The notes: a model not told the origin generated them from the sequence alone. Numbered from the stretch's first letter, positions 56,200-64,000 are shown. The stretch: DNA of 64,000 nt from Novipirellula sp052161655 (GCF_052161655.1 NZ_CP197418.1:1240001-1304000), one strand, 5' to 3'. Program-made: numbers and translations.

Positions 56200-57312
56200 T
56201 TACGCGTCGGTGGCAACCGCAGCAACGATCGCATCGGCGACTGCGTGAGCGACGTCGGTCGTGGACGACGATCCGCCGATATCGGGTGTTCGCACTTGGC
56301 CGTGCGCTAGCACTTCAGCTACTGCATTTTCCACAGCGACCGCTGCGGCAATGCAGTTTGCATCGTGGTGGGTTTGACCGAGCCAATCCAACATCATGCC
56401 GGCGGACAGAATTGTGGCCAACGGGTTGGCGACATTCTTGCCAGCGAGTTGGGGGGCGGTACCGTGGGACGGTTGAAACAACGCGTGTTTGTCGCCAATT
56501 TCAGCCGATGGACCTAAGCCGAGACCGCCGACGATTCCGGCACCCAAATCTGACAAAATGTCACCAAATTGGTTTTCCATCACGACCACATCGAAATCAG
56601 ATGGGTTCTGCACCATGTACAAGCTCATCGCATCGACATAGACCGCGTCGTGCTCAATGTCGGGGTACTTCGCAGCGACGTCATGAAAAATCTTGCGAAA
56701 GAACGCCATGCTGCGAAACACGTTTGCCTTGTCGACGCACGTGACTTTGCGTTGTCCATCACTCGGGCGACCGCTGCGGCGTGACGCCAACTGAAACGCA
56801 TAATCGACAACTTTGGATGTCCCCGCACGCGTGACTACTAAAGTGTCGGTGGCCACTTCGTCGCCGACCATGCTGCCACCGCCAAACGAAGCGAACAGGC
56901 CTTCGAGGTTTTCGCGAATGATCACAAAATCGATTCCCGCACCGGTGTCTTTCAGAGGGCACGGAGCCCCCGGATACAATTTCACCGGACGTACTGCCGA
57001 GTGCAGATTGAGTGCACGCCGCAGTCCCACCATCATCGTCGGCTGCACCTCTGTGCCATCAGGTTGTCGCACATCAGGCAGTCCGATTGCCGACAACAGT
57101 ACCGCGTCCGCAGCCAAACAAGCATCCAAAACGTTCTTCGGCAACGTCTCGCCGGTCTCGCGATAGAGTTCCGCGCCCGCACGATGCGATTGGCAATCGA
57201 GTTGAATGTCTGGGAATTCCGCGACAACACGATCGAGCACGATCTGAGTCGCTGCCATGGTTTCCGGGCCAATACCATCGCCCGGCAAAAGTGCGATCCG
57301 ATAGGAAGTCAT
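56200..57312 (-). CDS. Isopropylmalate/isocitrate/tartrate-type dehydrogenase
   Basis: 370 residues, the normal size for NAD-dependent beta-decarboxylating dehydrogenases. The motifs are clear: IALLPGDGIGPE at the start, FVIIRENLEGLFA (phosphorylation-loop region), the substrate/metal stretch VVMENQFGDILSDLGAGIVG and the cofactor stretch FQPSHGTAPQLAGKNVANP. In this operon it is unlikely to be leucine biosynthesis LeuB; it is last in a cluster with an OtnK-type kinase and OtnC-type aldolase. It may oxidise a hydroxy acid such as tartrate, malate or a tetronate. This substitution for the usual PdxA2- or LtnD-type dehydrogenase is inferred from context only. Confidence 0.85.
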   Translation of the reverse strand: MTSYRIALLPGDGIGPETMAATQIVLDRVVAEFPDIQLDCQSHRAGAELYRETGETLPKNVLDACLAADAVLLSAIGLPDVRQPDGTEVQPTMMVGLRRALNLHSAVRPVKLYPGAPCPLKDTGAGIDFVIIRENLEGLFASFGGGSMVGDEVATDTLVVTRAGTSKVVDYAFQLASRRSGRPSDGQRKVTCVDKANVFRSMAFFRKIFHDVAAKYPDIEHDAVYVDAMSLYMVQNPSDFDVVVMENQFGDILSDLGAGIVGGLGLGPSAEIGDKHALFQPSHGTAPQLAGKNVANPLATILSAGMMLDWLGQTHHDANCIAAAVAVENAVAEVLAHGQVRTPDIGGSSSTTDVAHAVADAIVAAVATDA

Positions 57313-57359
57313 CTGTGTTTCTTATGTTTAGATAGAAAAGTGGAAAGGTTAAGCGTTTG

Positions 57360-57647
57360 CTACGAGATCCGGTGCCATGTTTTCAGCGATTTGCTTTCCA
57401 CCCATGGTCCGACGCTTGCCGAGAAATCGTGGAAATAGTCGGCTGCGCGGTGTTGGTCAAACGCCGCAGCATCGTCGTAGATTTCATACAAGAAAAATTG
57501 GTTTGCATCTTCGGGATCGACGCTGACCTCGAATTGCTGACATGCATCTTCGTTGGCCAGCGAATCGTTCGCTTGTTGCAAAACTCGCTCGCGGAACACG
57601 TCAGCGAATTCGGGTTTGATCGTAAATTGGACGGCGACAACAAACAT
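57360..57647 (-). CDS. Small ABM-domain (antibiotic biosynthesis monooxygenase-like) protein
   Basis: 95 residues from the ATG at 57647; longer frames upstream run through the inverted repeat. The pattern MFVVAVQFTIKPEFADVFRE, CQQFEVSVDPEDANQFFLYE and DQHRAADYFHDF is the ABM dimeric alpha+beta barrel fold (compare YgiN/LsrG). Such proteins can be monooxygenases, isomerases or hydrolases of small carbonyl compounds. In the cluster it could supply the missing isomerisation or a salvage step, but this is a guess. Confidence 0.8.
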   Translation of the reverse strand: MFVVAVQFTIKPEFADVFRERVLQQANDSLANEDACQQFEVSVDPEDANQFFLYEIYDDAAAFDQHRAADYFHDFSASVGPWVESKSLKTWHRIS

Positions 57648-57675
57648 GGTGGTTATACTTTGGTTAGGAATCGGT

Positions 57676-57757
57676 GAGAAATAAGGTGTCCGGTACCATT
57701 TGCCAGGAATGGCCCAGCGGGTGCTTCGCACAAATGGTACCGGACACCTTATTTCTC
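57676..57757. repeat. Perfect 27-bp inverted repeat inside the operon
   Basis: Two 27-base arms (57676-57702 and 57731-57757, containing AAATAAGGTGTCCGGTACC) are exact reverse complements around a 28-base loop. The structure lies between the aldolase gene (7 bases away) and the ABM gene, so any transcript through the operon would fold into a strong hairpin. Confidence 0.9.
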
Positions 57758-57763
57758 GCATTA

Positions 57764-58396
57764 TTAAGATGGAAATCGTTCGTGCAGGTCGCGACACTGC
57801 TCGTCGGTCAAACAACGAGGGTGGCGGTCACGCAGCAGTAAATAAAGCTTGGCGGTTTCTTCGAGTTCTTCGGTCGCGTAGACCGCTTTATCAAGGTCGG
57901 ACGCGGCCACGATCGGTCCGTGGTTGGCCAACAAAATCGCTCGTGCCCCCACCGCCGCTCGTTCGACCTCGGCGGCAAGTTCTTCAGCTCCCGGTGGAAA
58001 ATAGGGCAGCATCGGAAGCGTGCCGACGCGCATTACATAGTATGCCGTCAGCGCAGGAAGTACATTCGCCGAATCAATGTCTGGCAGACACGATACTGCA
58101 ACCGAATAAGTCGAATGCAAATGCACGATCGCATCGTCCTTCTCACGCGAACGGTACATCGATAAATGCAGCACCGCTTCCTTGGACGGCTTGTCTCCGG
58201 CCACCAGAGAACCGTCCCATTTCACTTTGGAAATGCGGTCAGGATCGAGTCGGCCCAAACAGACATTTGTGGGCGTGACCAAAATACCATCCGGCAAGCG
58301 GACGCTAATATTTCCGCTGCTGCCACACGTAAATCCGCGATCAAACAGCGATTGGCCGTGCATGGCGATTCGCTCACGTAATTCTCGTTCGCTCAT
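57764..58396 (-). CDS. otnC: Class II aldolase, OtnC-type 3-oxo-tetronate 4-phosphate decarboxylase
   Basis: 210 residues, typical for OtnC and L-fuculose-phosphate aldolases. The fold marks are GFTCGSSGNISVRLPDGILV, the catalytic Glu in SKEAVLHL (about 73), zinc ligands in VHLHST (His 92, 94) and LANHGP (His about 159). In OtnC enzymes this site decarboxylates 3-oxo-tetronate 4-phosphate to dihydroxyacetone phosphate. Its start overlaps the stop of the OtnK-type kinase gene by four bases, which strongly supports the paired function. The symbol rests on this context. Confidence 0.85.
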   Translation of the reverse strand: MSERELRERIAMHGQSLFDRGFTCGSSGNISVRLPDGILVTPTNVCLGRLDPDRISKVKWDGSLVAGDKPSKEAVLHLSMYRSREKDDAIVHLHSTYSVAVSCLPDIDSANVLPALTAYYVMRVGTLPMLPYFPPGAEELAAEVERAAVGARAILLANHGPIVAASDLDKAVYATEELEETAKLYLLLRDRHPRCLTDEQCRDLHERFPS

Positions 58397-59694
58397 GCCA
58401 ACATCTCCAGTGCGGTGTGAAAGAAGTTATCATCACCAAAGTTGCCCGATTTGAGTGCGATCGCCAGCGGTTGCCCGCCAATCGATTGAGTCCAAGGAAC
58501 ACCGGCACATATTTCAGGGCCAATTTTCAAGGCACGAATGCCCAGCCTACGAACCACTGCGCCCGACGTTTCGCCGCCCGCAACCACTAACCGCCGTACA
58601 CCGACATCGGTCGTCAATTCCATTGCGACTTTCCCTAAAAACGATTCGATCACTTGCGCCGCTTCAGTTTGCCCCAGAGTCTGCTGGACACTGCGGACGC
58701 CTTCGGGATCGTCGGTCGAGTAAATCAAAAGAGGACGACGGGGATCACAGGCCTCGGCCCATGCCGCGAGTCGTCGTTGGTAACCGCTGGGATCGCGAGC
58801 AATCTCAAGCACATCAAGCTGCCAGGTACTGCAAAATGATTTTGCCTTGGCCACTTGCCGGTTGGTTGCCTGCGAACAACTGCCCGACAAAATCAAGCTG
58901 CGACCTGGGATCGATGGCAACTCGCTCGATGCACGATGTTCGTCAACCAGACCCGATTTTCGATATGCGTCGCCTAGATAACGTGCCAGACCTGATCCGC
59001 CAGTCAGCAGCGGCATGTCGCTGACCGCCGCAGCGATGGTTTGCAATTGCGAATCGTCGACACCGTCGACCACAACATGAGCGATGCCATCGAGGTGTTG
59101 AGTTTGCAGCGACTCAGTGGCGCAGCCGACGTCGGCGAGGTCGCGATAACAAAGTCGCCCAACAGGACGCGTGACTTGGTGCGTTAGGAATCGCACTAGG
59201 TTGGCGTCCTGCATCGGATTGAGCGGGTGATTTTGCATTCCCGATTCGTTGAGCAGCGTGTCGCCGACGAACAAATGGCCTTGGTACACCGTTCGTCCCG
59301 CTCGCGGAAACGCAGGGCAAAAGATCGTTTGTTTGACATCCAACGCGTCCATCATCGCTTCAGCGACGGGACCGATATTGCCCTGCTCGGTCGAGTCAAA
59401 TGTCGAGCAGTATTTGAAATAGAACCGCTGGCATCCATGGTCACGCAACACTTCGATGGCCGCGATCGATTGCGAGATTGCTTCGGATGGGGCGATCGAA
59501 CGCGTCTTCAATGCCACGACGACTGCATCGACCGCGTGGACTTGCAAATCATCGAGCGTCGGAATTTCCAGCCACTGAATGACTCGCATTCCCCCTTGCG
59601 CTAGGTTGATCGCAAGATCCGTCGCTCCGGTCACATCGTCGGCGACACATCCCAAGATCGCGGACGTGGCAGTAGTTTTGATTTTGTTCGTCAT
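58393..59694 (-). CDS. otnK: Four-carbon acid sugar kinase family protein (DUF1537, OtnK type)
   Basis: About 433 residues from the ATG at 59694 (a GTG at 59697 is adjacent). Family motifs are intact: CVADDVTGATDLAINLAQGG, FKYCSTFDSTEQGN, FCPAFPRAGRTVYQGHLFVG, the C-terminal GGSGLA, ILSGSCSQATNRQV, VAGGETSGAVVRRLG and ALKSGNFGDDNFF. Relatives phosphorylate 3-oxo-tetronate or D-threonate. Coupling to the OtnC-type gene points to the 3-oxo-tetronate route (OtnK) rather than the DtnK/PdxA2 route. Stereochemistry of the starting acid cannot be read from the sequence. Confidence 0.9.
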   Translation of the reverse strand: MTNKIKTTATSAILGCVADDVTGATDLAINLAQGGMRVIQWLEIPTLDDLQVHAVDAVVVALKTRSIAPSEAISQSIAAIEVLRDHGCQRFYFKYCSTFDSTEQGNIGPVAEAMMDALDVKQTIFCPAFPRAGRTVYQGHLFVGDTLLNESGMQNHPLNPMQDANLVRFLTHQVTRPVGRLCYRDLADVGCATESLQTQHLDGIAHVVVDGVDDSQLQTIAAAVSDMPLLTGGSGLARYLGDAYRKSGLVDEHRASSELPSIPGRSLILSGSCSQATNRQVAKAKSFCSTWQLDVLEIARDPSGYQRRLAAWAEACDPRRPLLIYSTDDPEGVRSVQQTLGQTEAAQVIESFLGKVAMELTTDVGVRRLVVAGGETSGAVVRRLGIRALKIGPEICAGVPWTQSIGGQPLAIALKSGNFGDDNFFHTALEMLA

Positions 59695-59697
59695 CAC

Positions 59698-60330
59698 TCA
59701 AGTCTCCTCCATCGCGATCGCACGCACGGGAGTGCCGTCGCCACCGACGACTTTTAATGGCAACGCGACCAATTGAACGATCCCTTGAGTCAATTGGTCC
59801 AGATTTGCCAGCCCTTCGAGAATGACAACTCCTCCACGGAATAGTGTTTGATGGACCTCGGTGACCTCGTCGATATTGTTGACGTCGGCAACCGACGGCG
59901 GCTCGACTCCGATCAAGCCCACTTGGCGTTCGACAAACCAACGAGCCAGCTCGATCGATATTCGTGGCAATCCATTGCGATATTCCGTTGTTCCGTATCG
60001 CTTGTGCCAATCGGTTCGCAACAACAACCGGCACCCTGGGGTGACTTGGTTTGCAACGCTGGCAAAATCGTCAACGGTCAACAATTGCTTGGGAGTTGCC
60101 GGGGACAAGTCGACCACGACTGCCAGGCCCACCACAACGCTAAGGTCTTGTTGGTCGATCGTCCTTCCGCCGTCCAGAAAGTGACACGGCGCATCCATGT
60201 GGGTGCCGCAGTGTGAATACAGCGTCAGCGTGGTTGCATTCCAACCATGCGTTGCGATCCGTTTCGCGGGGGACACATCGACGCCGGGCATGTCGTTGTT
60301 GATCGGCAATGTCAGATCAATGATTCGCAT
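59698..60330 (-). CDS. Cyclase-family metal-dependent hydrolase (kynurenine formamidase-like)
   Basis: 210 residues from the ATG at 60330, which overlaps the oxidoreductase gene by 14 bases. The cyclase-family metal motif HCGTHMDAPCHF is complete. Other family stretches are MRIIDLTLPINNDMPG at the start, LLLRTDWHKRYG and IGVEPPSVAD. Members hydrolyse amides, lactams or lactones. In an acid-sugar operon, opening a lactone to give a free acid would fit, but that is an inference. Confidence 0.85.
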   Translation of the reverse strand: MRIIDLTLPINNDMPGVDVSPAKRIATHGWNATTLTLYSHCGTHMDAPCHFLDGGRTIDQQDLSVVVGLAVVVDLSPATPKQLLTVDDFASVANQVTPGCRLLLRTDWHKRYGTTEYRNGLPRISIELARWFVERQVGLIGVEPPSVADVNNIDEVTEVHQTLFRGGVVILEGLANLDQLTQGIVQLVALPLKVVGGDGTPVRAIAMEET

Positions 60331-61384
60331 GACCGTCTCCTGTCGTGAGTCCACGGACCGGCAATCCGGTCTCCGCGGACTGGTAGATTGCCGCTTGGAC
60401 TCGCAAGGTCTTTAAATATTCTTCGCCGCTGGTTTCAAACGGCGCTTCATTGCATAGCGAGTCGATGAAATGTTTTTGCGTAAAGTAAACGCAGTCGCCT
60501 GCGAAGCCACGGCGATGATGCTCGTAAGGGTGGGGCTGTACGGGATGGCCAAGTTTCTGTGTCGTGATTTGCCCGTCACTGGACAGACGAATCGATCCAC
60601 CGTCGGTCTCCACTAGACATTCGCCAAAGGTGTAGCGTGGATCTTCGACATCGGATTCATGGTAGCGGCTGGCGTCCCATACGCCACGTGCACCGCCCTC
60701 GAATTCGAATACGATAATCCCGGTGTCTTCGCCAGCAATGTTCGAGTTCAATCGACGCAGCGATGCGAAGACGCCTTCGATCTCGCCTCCCAGAAATCGA
60801 AACGTGTCGATGAAGTGCACGCCCGTTTCGAAAACCAGCAATTGTGGCATCGTGGCAAAATAGGGCTGACGAGCTTGATAGGCATCCGTTTGCCATCCGT
60901 CGCCCATCCGGGTACGCACGCTGAGCGAGTGGAGCGTTTCGCCCATTGCACCGCGTTGCATCAGACCCCGCATTTCGCGATACCAAGGTTGAAAGCGAAA
61001 GTTTTCGTGGACCATTAAACGAATGCTCGCGGCGCTAGCGACGTTGACCAATTCGGCCGCTTCGTCGATGGTCGGTGACAGCGGTTTTTGGCAAATCACG
61101 TCGATGCCGGCCTCGGCAGCGATGCGAACGAGGTCCAAATGAGAGTCAGGCCGCGTGATGATGTCGATAAAGTCGGGCTTTTCGGCTTGTAGCATCGTTT
61201 CGACGTCATCGTAGACGTTAGCGATCTCGTACTTGCGAGCGACCGCGTTTGCTTTCTCGCGATCGACATCACAAATTGCGACGAGTTCCGCTCCTGGGAT
61301 GCGATTCCAGGCGTCAAAATGGAAGTGGCTAAAGTAGCCCGCTCCCACTGCGACTCCGCGTTTCGGTTTGTTCGAATCTGCCAT
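60317..61384 (-). CDS. Gfo/Idh/MocA-family oxidoreductase
   Basis: 355 residues. The Rossmann start is GVAVGAGYFSHFHFDAW, with ELVAICDVDREKA as the second strand and acidic end. The usual EKP motif appears as CQKPLSP. The C-terminal domain has FRFQPWYREM, VFETGVHFIDTFRFLGG and the closing GEEYLKTLRVQAAIYQSA. Family members oxidise or reduce sugars and acid sugars with NAD(P). It is the second gene of the operon, six bases after the transporter, and could carry out the first dehydrogenation of the imported acid. Confidence 0.88.
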   Translation of the reverse strand: MADSNKPKRGVAVGAGYFSHFHFDAWNRIPGAELVAICDVDREKANAVARKYEIANVYDDVETMLQAEKPDFIDIITRPDSHLDLVRIAAEAGIDVICQKPLSPTIDEAAELVNVASAASIRLMVHENFRFQPWYREMRGLMQRGAMGETLHSLSVRTRMGDGWQTDAYQARQPYFATMPQLLVFETGVHFIDTFRFLGGEIEGVFASLRRLNSNIAGEDTGIIVFEFEGGARGVWDASRYHESDVEDPRYTFGECLVETDGGSIRLSSDGQITTQKLGHPVQPHPYEHHRRGFAGDCVYFTQKHFIDSLCNEAPFETSGEEYLKTLRVQAAIYQSAETGLPVRGLTTGDGHANH

Positions 61385-61390
61385 GTTTCC

Positions 61391-62776
61391 TTACCGCATC
61401 AGAAAATTGGTGTAGACCAAGGCAGCGATCACCACCACTATCATGACCGCGAAACTTGCCAGCCGCACTCGTAACTGACCGGCGGAGAGTTCGCGTAGTT
61501 GTCGCAGCGGATTCATAAACAACCAAGCCACCATCGCCAACGCGTTGATCGTCGCGGCGAAAACAAAGAACGAATTTGCGGTCCCTGTTTGTAAAGCAAA
61601 ATAAGGCATCGTCACATTGGCGACGAAGTACGGGAACACCACGGCGCTCAAGGCCGCGCCCATGTTGCCGACCATGTTCATCGCACCCGAGACGGCACCG
61701 CTACGGTCTCCTCCGATATCCATACAAAGGGCCCAACTTGGGCTGAGCGTCATCTCGACTCCAAACAACGCGATCGAAAAGCAGATGATTAGCGGCCAAA
61801 CCGTTTCCGCTTCGGCAGTTTGCGTGCACATCAAAAGTCCGATGGCGCCCAAAGCGAAACCGACCATCGCGGGGATTCGCCGCGACAGCACGGGCATGCC
61901 TTGCTTGTGTAGCACCGTCACCAAGGTGCCCGAGAGCCAGAGAGCGACGGCACCGACCAATAGCGGAAGTGCCGACAAATTAGCGGCCTGGCTGCCCCAG
62001 CGTTCTTCGATATAAGGACGCAACCACGTGATACTGATGAAAAACGTGATATTACTCGCAGCGTATTGGAACATCGCCAACAACACGTTCGCGGATGTCA
62101 CGATTTGGATGTAGGGAATGCTCAGCGGCGTGGATTGTTGCTCAGCGATTCCCGCTTCGATCAACTCGACCTCGGCGTCGTTGGTGCCCGAGTGTTCGCT
62201 AGGCGAATCTCGATACCAAAACCACCAAACGCCGCCCCAAACCAGGCCCACAAAACCGTTGGCAACAAAAGTCCATCGCCATCCGATCCACGAAATCAAA
62301 GCTGGCATCACGACCAGAGAGAGTGCGGCTCCGACACGTGCGCCGGAATGGAAGATCCCTTGACCGATGCCTCGTTCTTTCGCGGGCAACCATTTGTACA
62401 GCGCACGGGTAGCGCCGGGGTAAGCACCCGCCTCGCCCATGCCAAACAAAAAACGCACGACAAGCAAGCTGATCGCAGTAAACACCGCTCCGGTCAGCGC
62501 CGTAAACACGCTCCAGATGACTACCACGATTGTCAGTGCCAACCGCGGTCCCGCACGATCGCTAAACATGCCTGCGGGAATTTGGAACAGAGCGTAACCG
62601 ATCGCAAAAATGCCAAACACATAGCCCATCATCTGGTCCGACAAACCGCTGATGTCCGATTGCATCGGGCCCTTCGCTGCGGAGATACAGACGCGATCCA
62701 TATAGGTGTTGACTGTATGCAAAAACAGTAACAGCACTAACAGGAATCGTTGTCGCGTGGCGACGGACTCGGTCAT
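61391..62776 (-). CDS. MFS transporter, anion:cation symporter (ACS) type
   Basis: 461 residues with about twelve membrane helices. The ACS features are the early charged HTVNTYMDRVCISAAKGPMQ, the GYALFQIPAGMFSDRAGPRL loop between helices 2 and 3, and GMGEAGAYPGATRALYKWLP, close to hexuronate, glucarate and tartrate transporters. A central loop (DSPSEHSGTNDAEVELIEAG) separates the two halves. As first gene of the operon it probably imports the acid sugar that the following enzymes use. Confidence 0.88.
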   Translation of the reverse strand: MTESVATRQRFLLVLLLFLHTVNTYMDRVCISAAKGPMQSDISGLSDQMMGYVFGIFAIGYALFQIPAGMFSDRAGPRLALTIVVVIWSVFTALTGAVFTAISLLVVRFLFGMGEAGAYPGATRALYKWLPAKERGIGQGIFHSGARVGAALSLVVMPALISWIGWRWTFVANGFVGLVWGGVWWFWYRDSPSEHSGTNDAEVELIEAGIAEQQSTPLSIPYIQIVTSANVLLAMFQYAASNITFFISITWLRPYIEERWGSQAANLSALPLLVGAVALWLSGTLVTVLHKQGMPVLSRRIPAMVGFALGAIGLLMCTQTAEAETVWPLIICFSIALFGVEMTLSPSWALCMDIGGDRSGAVSGAMNMVGNMGAALSAVVFPYFVANVTMPYFALQTGTANSFFVFAATINALAMVAWLFMNPLRQLRELSAGQLRVRLASFAVMIVVVIAALVYTNFLMR

Positions 62777-62896
62777 GGGATATCCAGGGTGCGGACTTGG
62801 CGTCGCGAGGGGCGTTTTTTTGACGTTATGGGATTCTAATGGAATGCGGCGTTCGTTAAAATAAAATACTTCAAAACGATCGTTTATATTTACCTA
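62777..62896. promoter_or_regulatory. Divergent operator/promoter region for LysR gene and catabolic operon
   Basis: The 120-base gap between divergent starts contains the perfect 12-bp palindrome AAACGATCGTTT (62874-62885), in an A/T-rich stretch directly before the LysR gene. LysR regulators commonly bind such sites between their own gene and the operon they control. The binding itself is inferred. Confidence 0.55.
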
Positions 62897-63832
62897 ATGG
62901 TTGACGCGATGAAGCATTCCACCGGTTCCCCGTCGCGTGCCAGTGAGTTGAGCGTCCAGCAATTGCAGACGTTCCAGTGTGTTTATGAGCGGGGCGGGTA
63001 CGCCGCGGCGGCTCGCGAGATGGATCTTTCGGTACCCACAGTGTGGCAGCATATTCAAACGCTGCAGCGTTTGTATCGAACGGATTTGTTCGAGAAGTCG
63101 GGACGCGGCGTGGTGGCGACTGCGATGGCAGCAAAGTTGTACGCGCAGGTCACTGAGTTGTTGGCCGGTTTGGATTCGACCTTTGATCTCGCCGAGGACA
63201 AAGAGAGTGATTCGCGTCCAATCACGATCGTCGCTGGCGTGCGAATGATGATGGAGGAGATCGCTAATCCGCTGCAGCAATTTCGCCAGACTTGGAACAA
63301 CCCGTTGGTGCTCAGAGAAGGCAACAACCAGGTGGCCGAAGAATTGATTTTGTCAGGAGAAGCCGATCTCGCATTGACCTTAGAGCCAGAAAACGAAAAC
63401 GCATCGCCGCTGATTCATTTTGAGCCGGCTTATTTAGTCGAGTTTCTGGCGATCTGTAAAAAGGGGCACCCCTTTGCGACTTCGCCCAACAACACCCTGC
63501 GTGAACTGGTCAAACATGATCTTGTCGTGACTCGTCCAGGAACTCACGGTCGCGACGCACTGGACCACACGCTGCACCGTGAACGTTTGACGGCAAACGT
63601 TGTTGCGGAAACCGATAACAGTGGATTTACAATCGCATGTGTGCGTGCAGGCTTGGGAGTCGGCGTGTTGGCTGGTCGTACGAAAGGCGAATTGTGCCGC
63701 AGGCTGGTTGTCACGTCATTGCGTCGGCATTTGGGCGAACGACAAATTGTATTCATGTGGAAGAAGGGGCGTCTGTTAAGCCCTCCGATCCTAAGCCTCG
63801 TCGACACCATCAAACGCTGCAATGTGGGATAG
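62897..63832 (+). CDS. LysR-type transcriptional regulator
   Basis: 311 residues. The N-terminal winged helix-turn-helix spans about 17-77 (LQTFQCVYERGGYAAAAREM, LSVPTVWQHIQTLQR, LFEKSGRGVVATA). The C-terminal part is the usual two-lobed ligand-binding domain (ITIVAGVRMMMEEIANPLQQ, SGEADLALTLEPENENA, TDNSGFTIACVRAGLGVGVL). It is transcribed away from the acid-sugar operon, so it most likely controls it with a pathway intermediate as inducer. Its last codons (NVG and stop) lie in a copy of the AATGTGGGATAGGC repeat, so the original C-terminus may have been altered. Confidence 0.9.
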   Translation: MVDAMKHSTGSPSRASELSVQQLQTFQCVYERGGYAAAAREMDLSVPTVWQHIQTLQRLYRTDLFEKSGRGVVATAMAAKLYAQVTELLAGLDSTFDLAEDKESDSRPITIVAGVRMMMEEIANPLQQFRQTWNNPLVLREGNNQVAEELILSGEADLALTLEPENENASPLIHFEPAYLVEFLAICKKGHPFATSPNNTLRELVKHDLVVTRPGTHGRDALDHTLHRERLTANVVAETDNSGFTIACVRAGLGVGVLAGRTKGELCRRLVVTSLRRHLGERQIVFMWKKGRLLSPPILSLVDTIKRCNVG

Positions 63833-63836
63833 GCGA

Positions 63837-63940
63837 ATGTGGGATAGGCTTCCAGCCTGTCTTCGGCATTATCTCTTCTACTTTTCTTTTTCTAACCCGT
63901 ATTGCAATGCTTAATGACAGGCTGGAAGCCTATCCCACAT
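63837..63940. repeat. Perfect 25-bp inverted repeat (GACAGGCTGGAAGCCTATCC family)
   Basis: The left arm (63837-63861) and right arm (63916-63940) are exact reverse complements around a 54-base loop. Single copies occur at 52921 and 56091, and a 14-base partial copy overlaps the LysR stop. It sits after the regulator gene and may act as its terminator. Confidence 0.85.
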
Positions 63941-63942
63941 GA

Positions 63943-64000
63943 CTAAACTGATTTAGGGATCGGATCGCCTTGCTGTAGGCCAAGTTTGACGCGGATGCGT
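63943..64000 (-). CDS. Possible C-terminal end of a gene cut by the right edge
   Basis: Reading leftward from the edge, an open frame gives RIRVKLGLQQGDPIPKSV followed by TAG at 63943-63945. It begins just after the repeat, as a gene end would. Only 18 codons are visible, so this is weak support. Confidence 0.3.
   Translation of the reverse strand, partial: RIRVKLGLQQGDPIPKSV

Noticed and set aside
56200..57312. Leucine biosynthesis LeuB
   Set aside because: No leuA, leuC or leuD genes are near, and the gene closes an acid-sugar catabolic operon; a tartrate/tetronate-type role fits better.
57700..58278. 192-codon plus-strand frame opposite the aldolase gene
   Set aside because: It starts inside the 27-bp inverted repeat and is antisense to a well-supported class II aldolase.

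Overview
The window looks like chromosomal DNA of a marine planctomycete close to Rhodopirellula (Pirellulaceae). The signs are three giant secreted proteins with dockerin-like ends and the planctomycete N-terminal extracellular motif (basic stretch, then LExLExRxLL), many secreted TPR, FecR and CHAT proteins, a PknB-type kinase with the DWG variant, moderate GC, and short palindromic repeats between genes (for example the one whose translation gives ITRSVSEG). This assignment is inferred from sequence style, not from a marker gene. I saw no rRNA, tRNA, CRISPR array or transposase.

Layout. Positions 1-34,400 are a surface-protein region. It holds a giant beta-rich adhesin-like protein cut by the left edge (more than 5,000 residues), two paralogous giant proteins on the minus strand, and a divergent pair made of a TPR plus outer-membrane-barrel protein and a FecR-domain protein. 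A 150-base broken copy of the start of the TPR-barrel gene lies between the two paralogous giants. It shows that the giant gene, the divergent promoter and the start of the barrel gene were duplicated together.

Positions 34,474-41,129 form a minus-strand operon: Ser/Thr kinase with TPR, then a TolB/FlgO-like TPR protein, then a TPR-CHAT (caspase-like) protein. The region from 41,535 to 43,866 has two secreted proteins of unknown role. One is Gln/Asn/Gly-rich; the other has Asp-rich calcium-loop-like repeats. Positions 44,105-49,294 encode a MacB/Dev-type ABC export operon with two FtsX-like permeases, an ATPase, an HlyD-type adaptor and a Cys-containing lipoprotein. A Cys-rich secreted protein follows.

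Positions 50,225-56,054 hold two secreted glycoside-hydrolase-like proteins and a kelch-repeat protein, suggesting polysaccharide breakdown. Positions 56,200-62,776 are a seven-gene minus-strand catabolic operon: ACS-type MFS transporter, Gfo/Idh/MocA oxidoreductase, cyclase-family hydrolase, four-carbon-acid-sugar kinase (OtnK type), class II aldolase (OtnC type), small ABM protein and isopropylmalate/tartrate-type dehydrogenase. A divergent LysR regulator adjoins it. The likely role is uptake and breakdown of a tetronate-like acid sugar to dihydroxyacetone phosphate.

The most interesting hypothesis is that the giant proteins, the TPR-barrel protein, the FecR protein and the kinase/TolB-like/CHAT operon form one surface-display and processing system. 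The gene order supports it, and a cyanobacterial parallel exists (CHAT, FecR and two-partner secretion genes together), but nothing here proves it.
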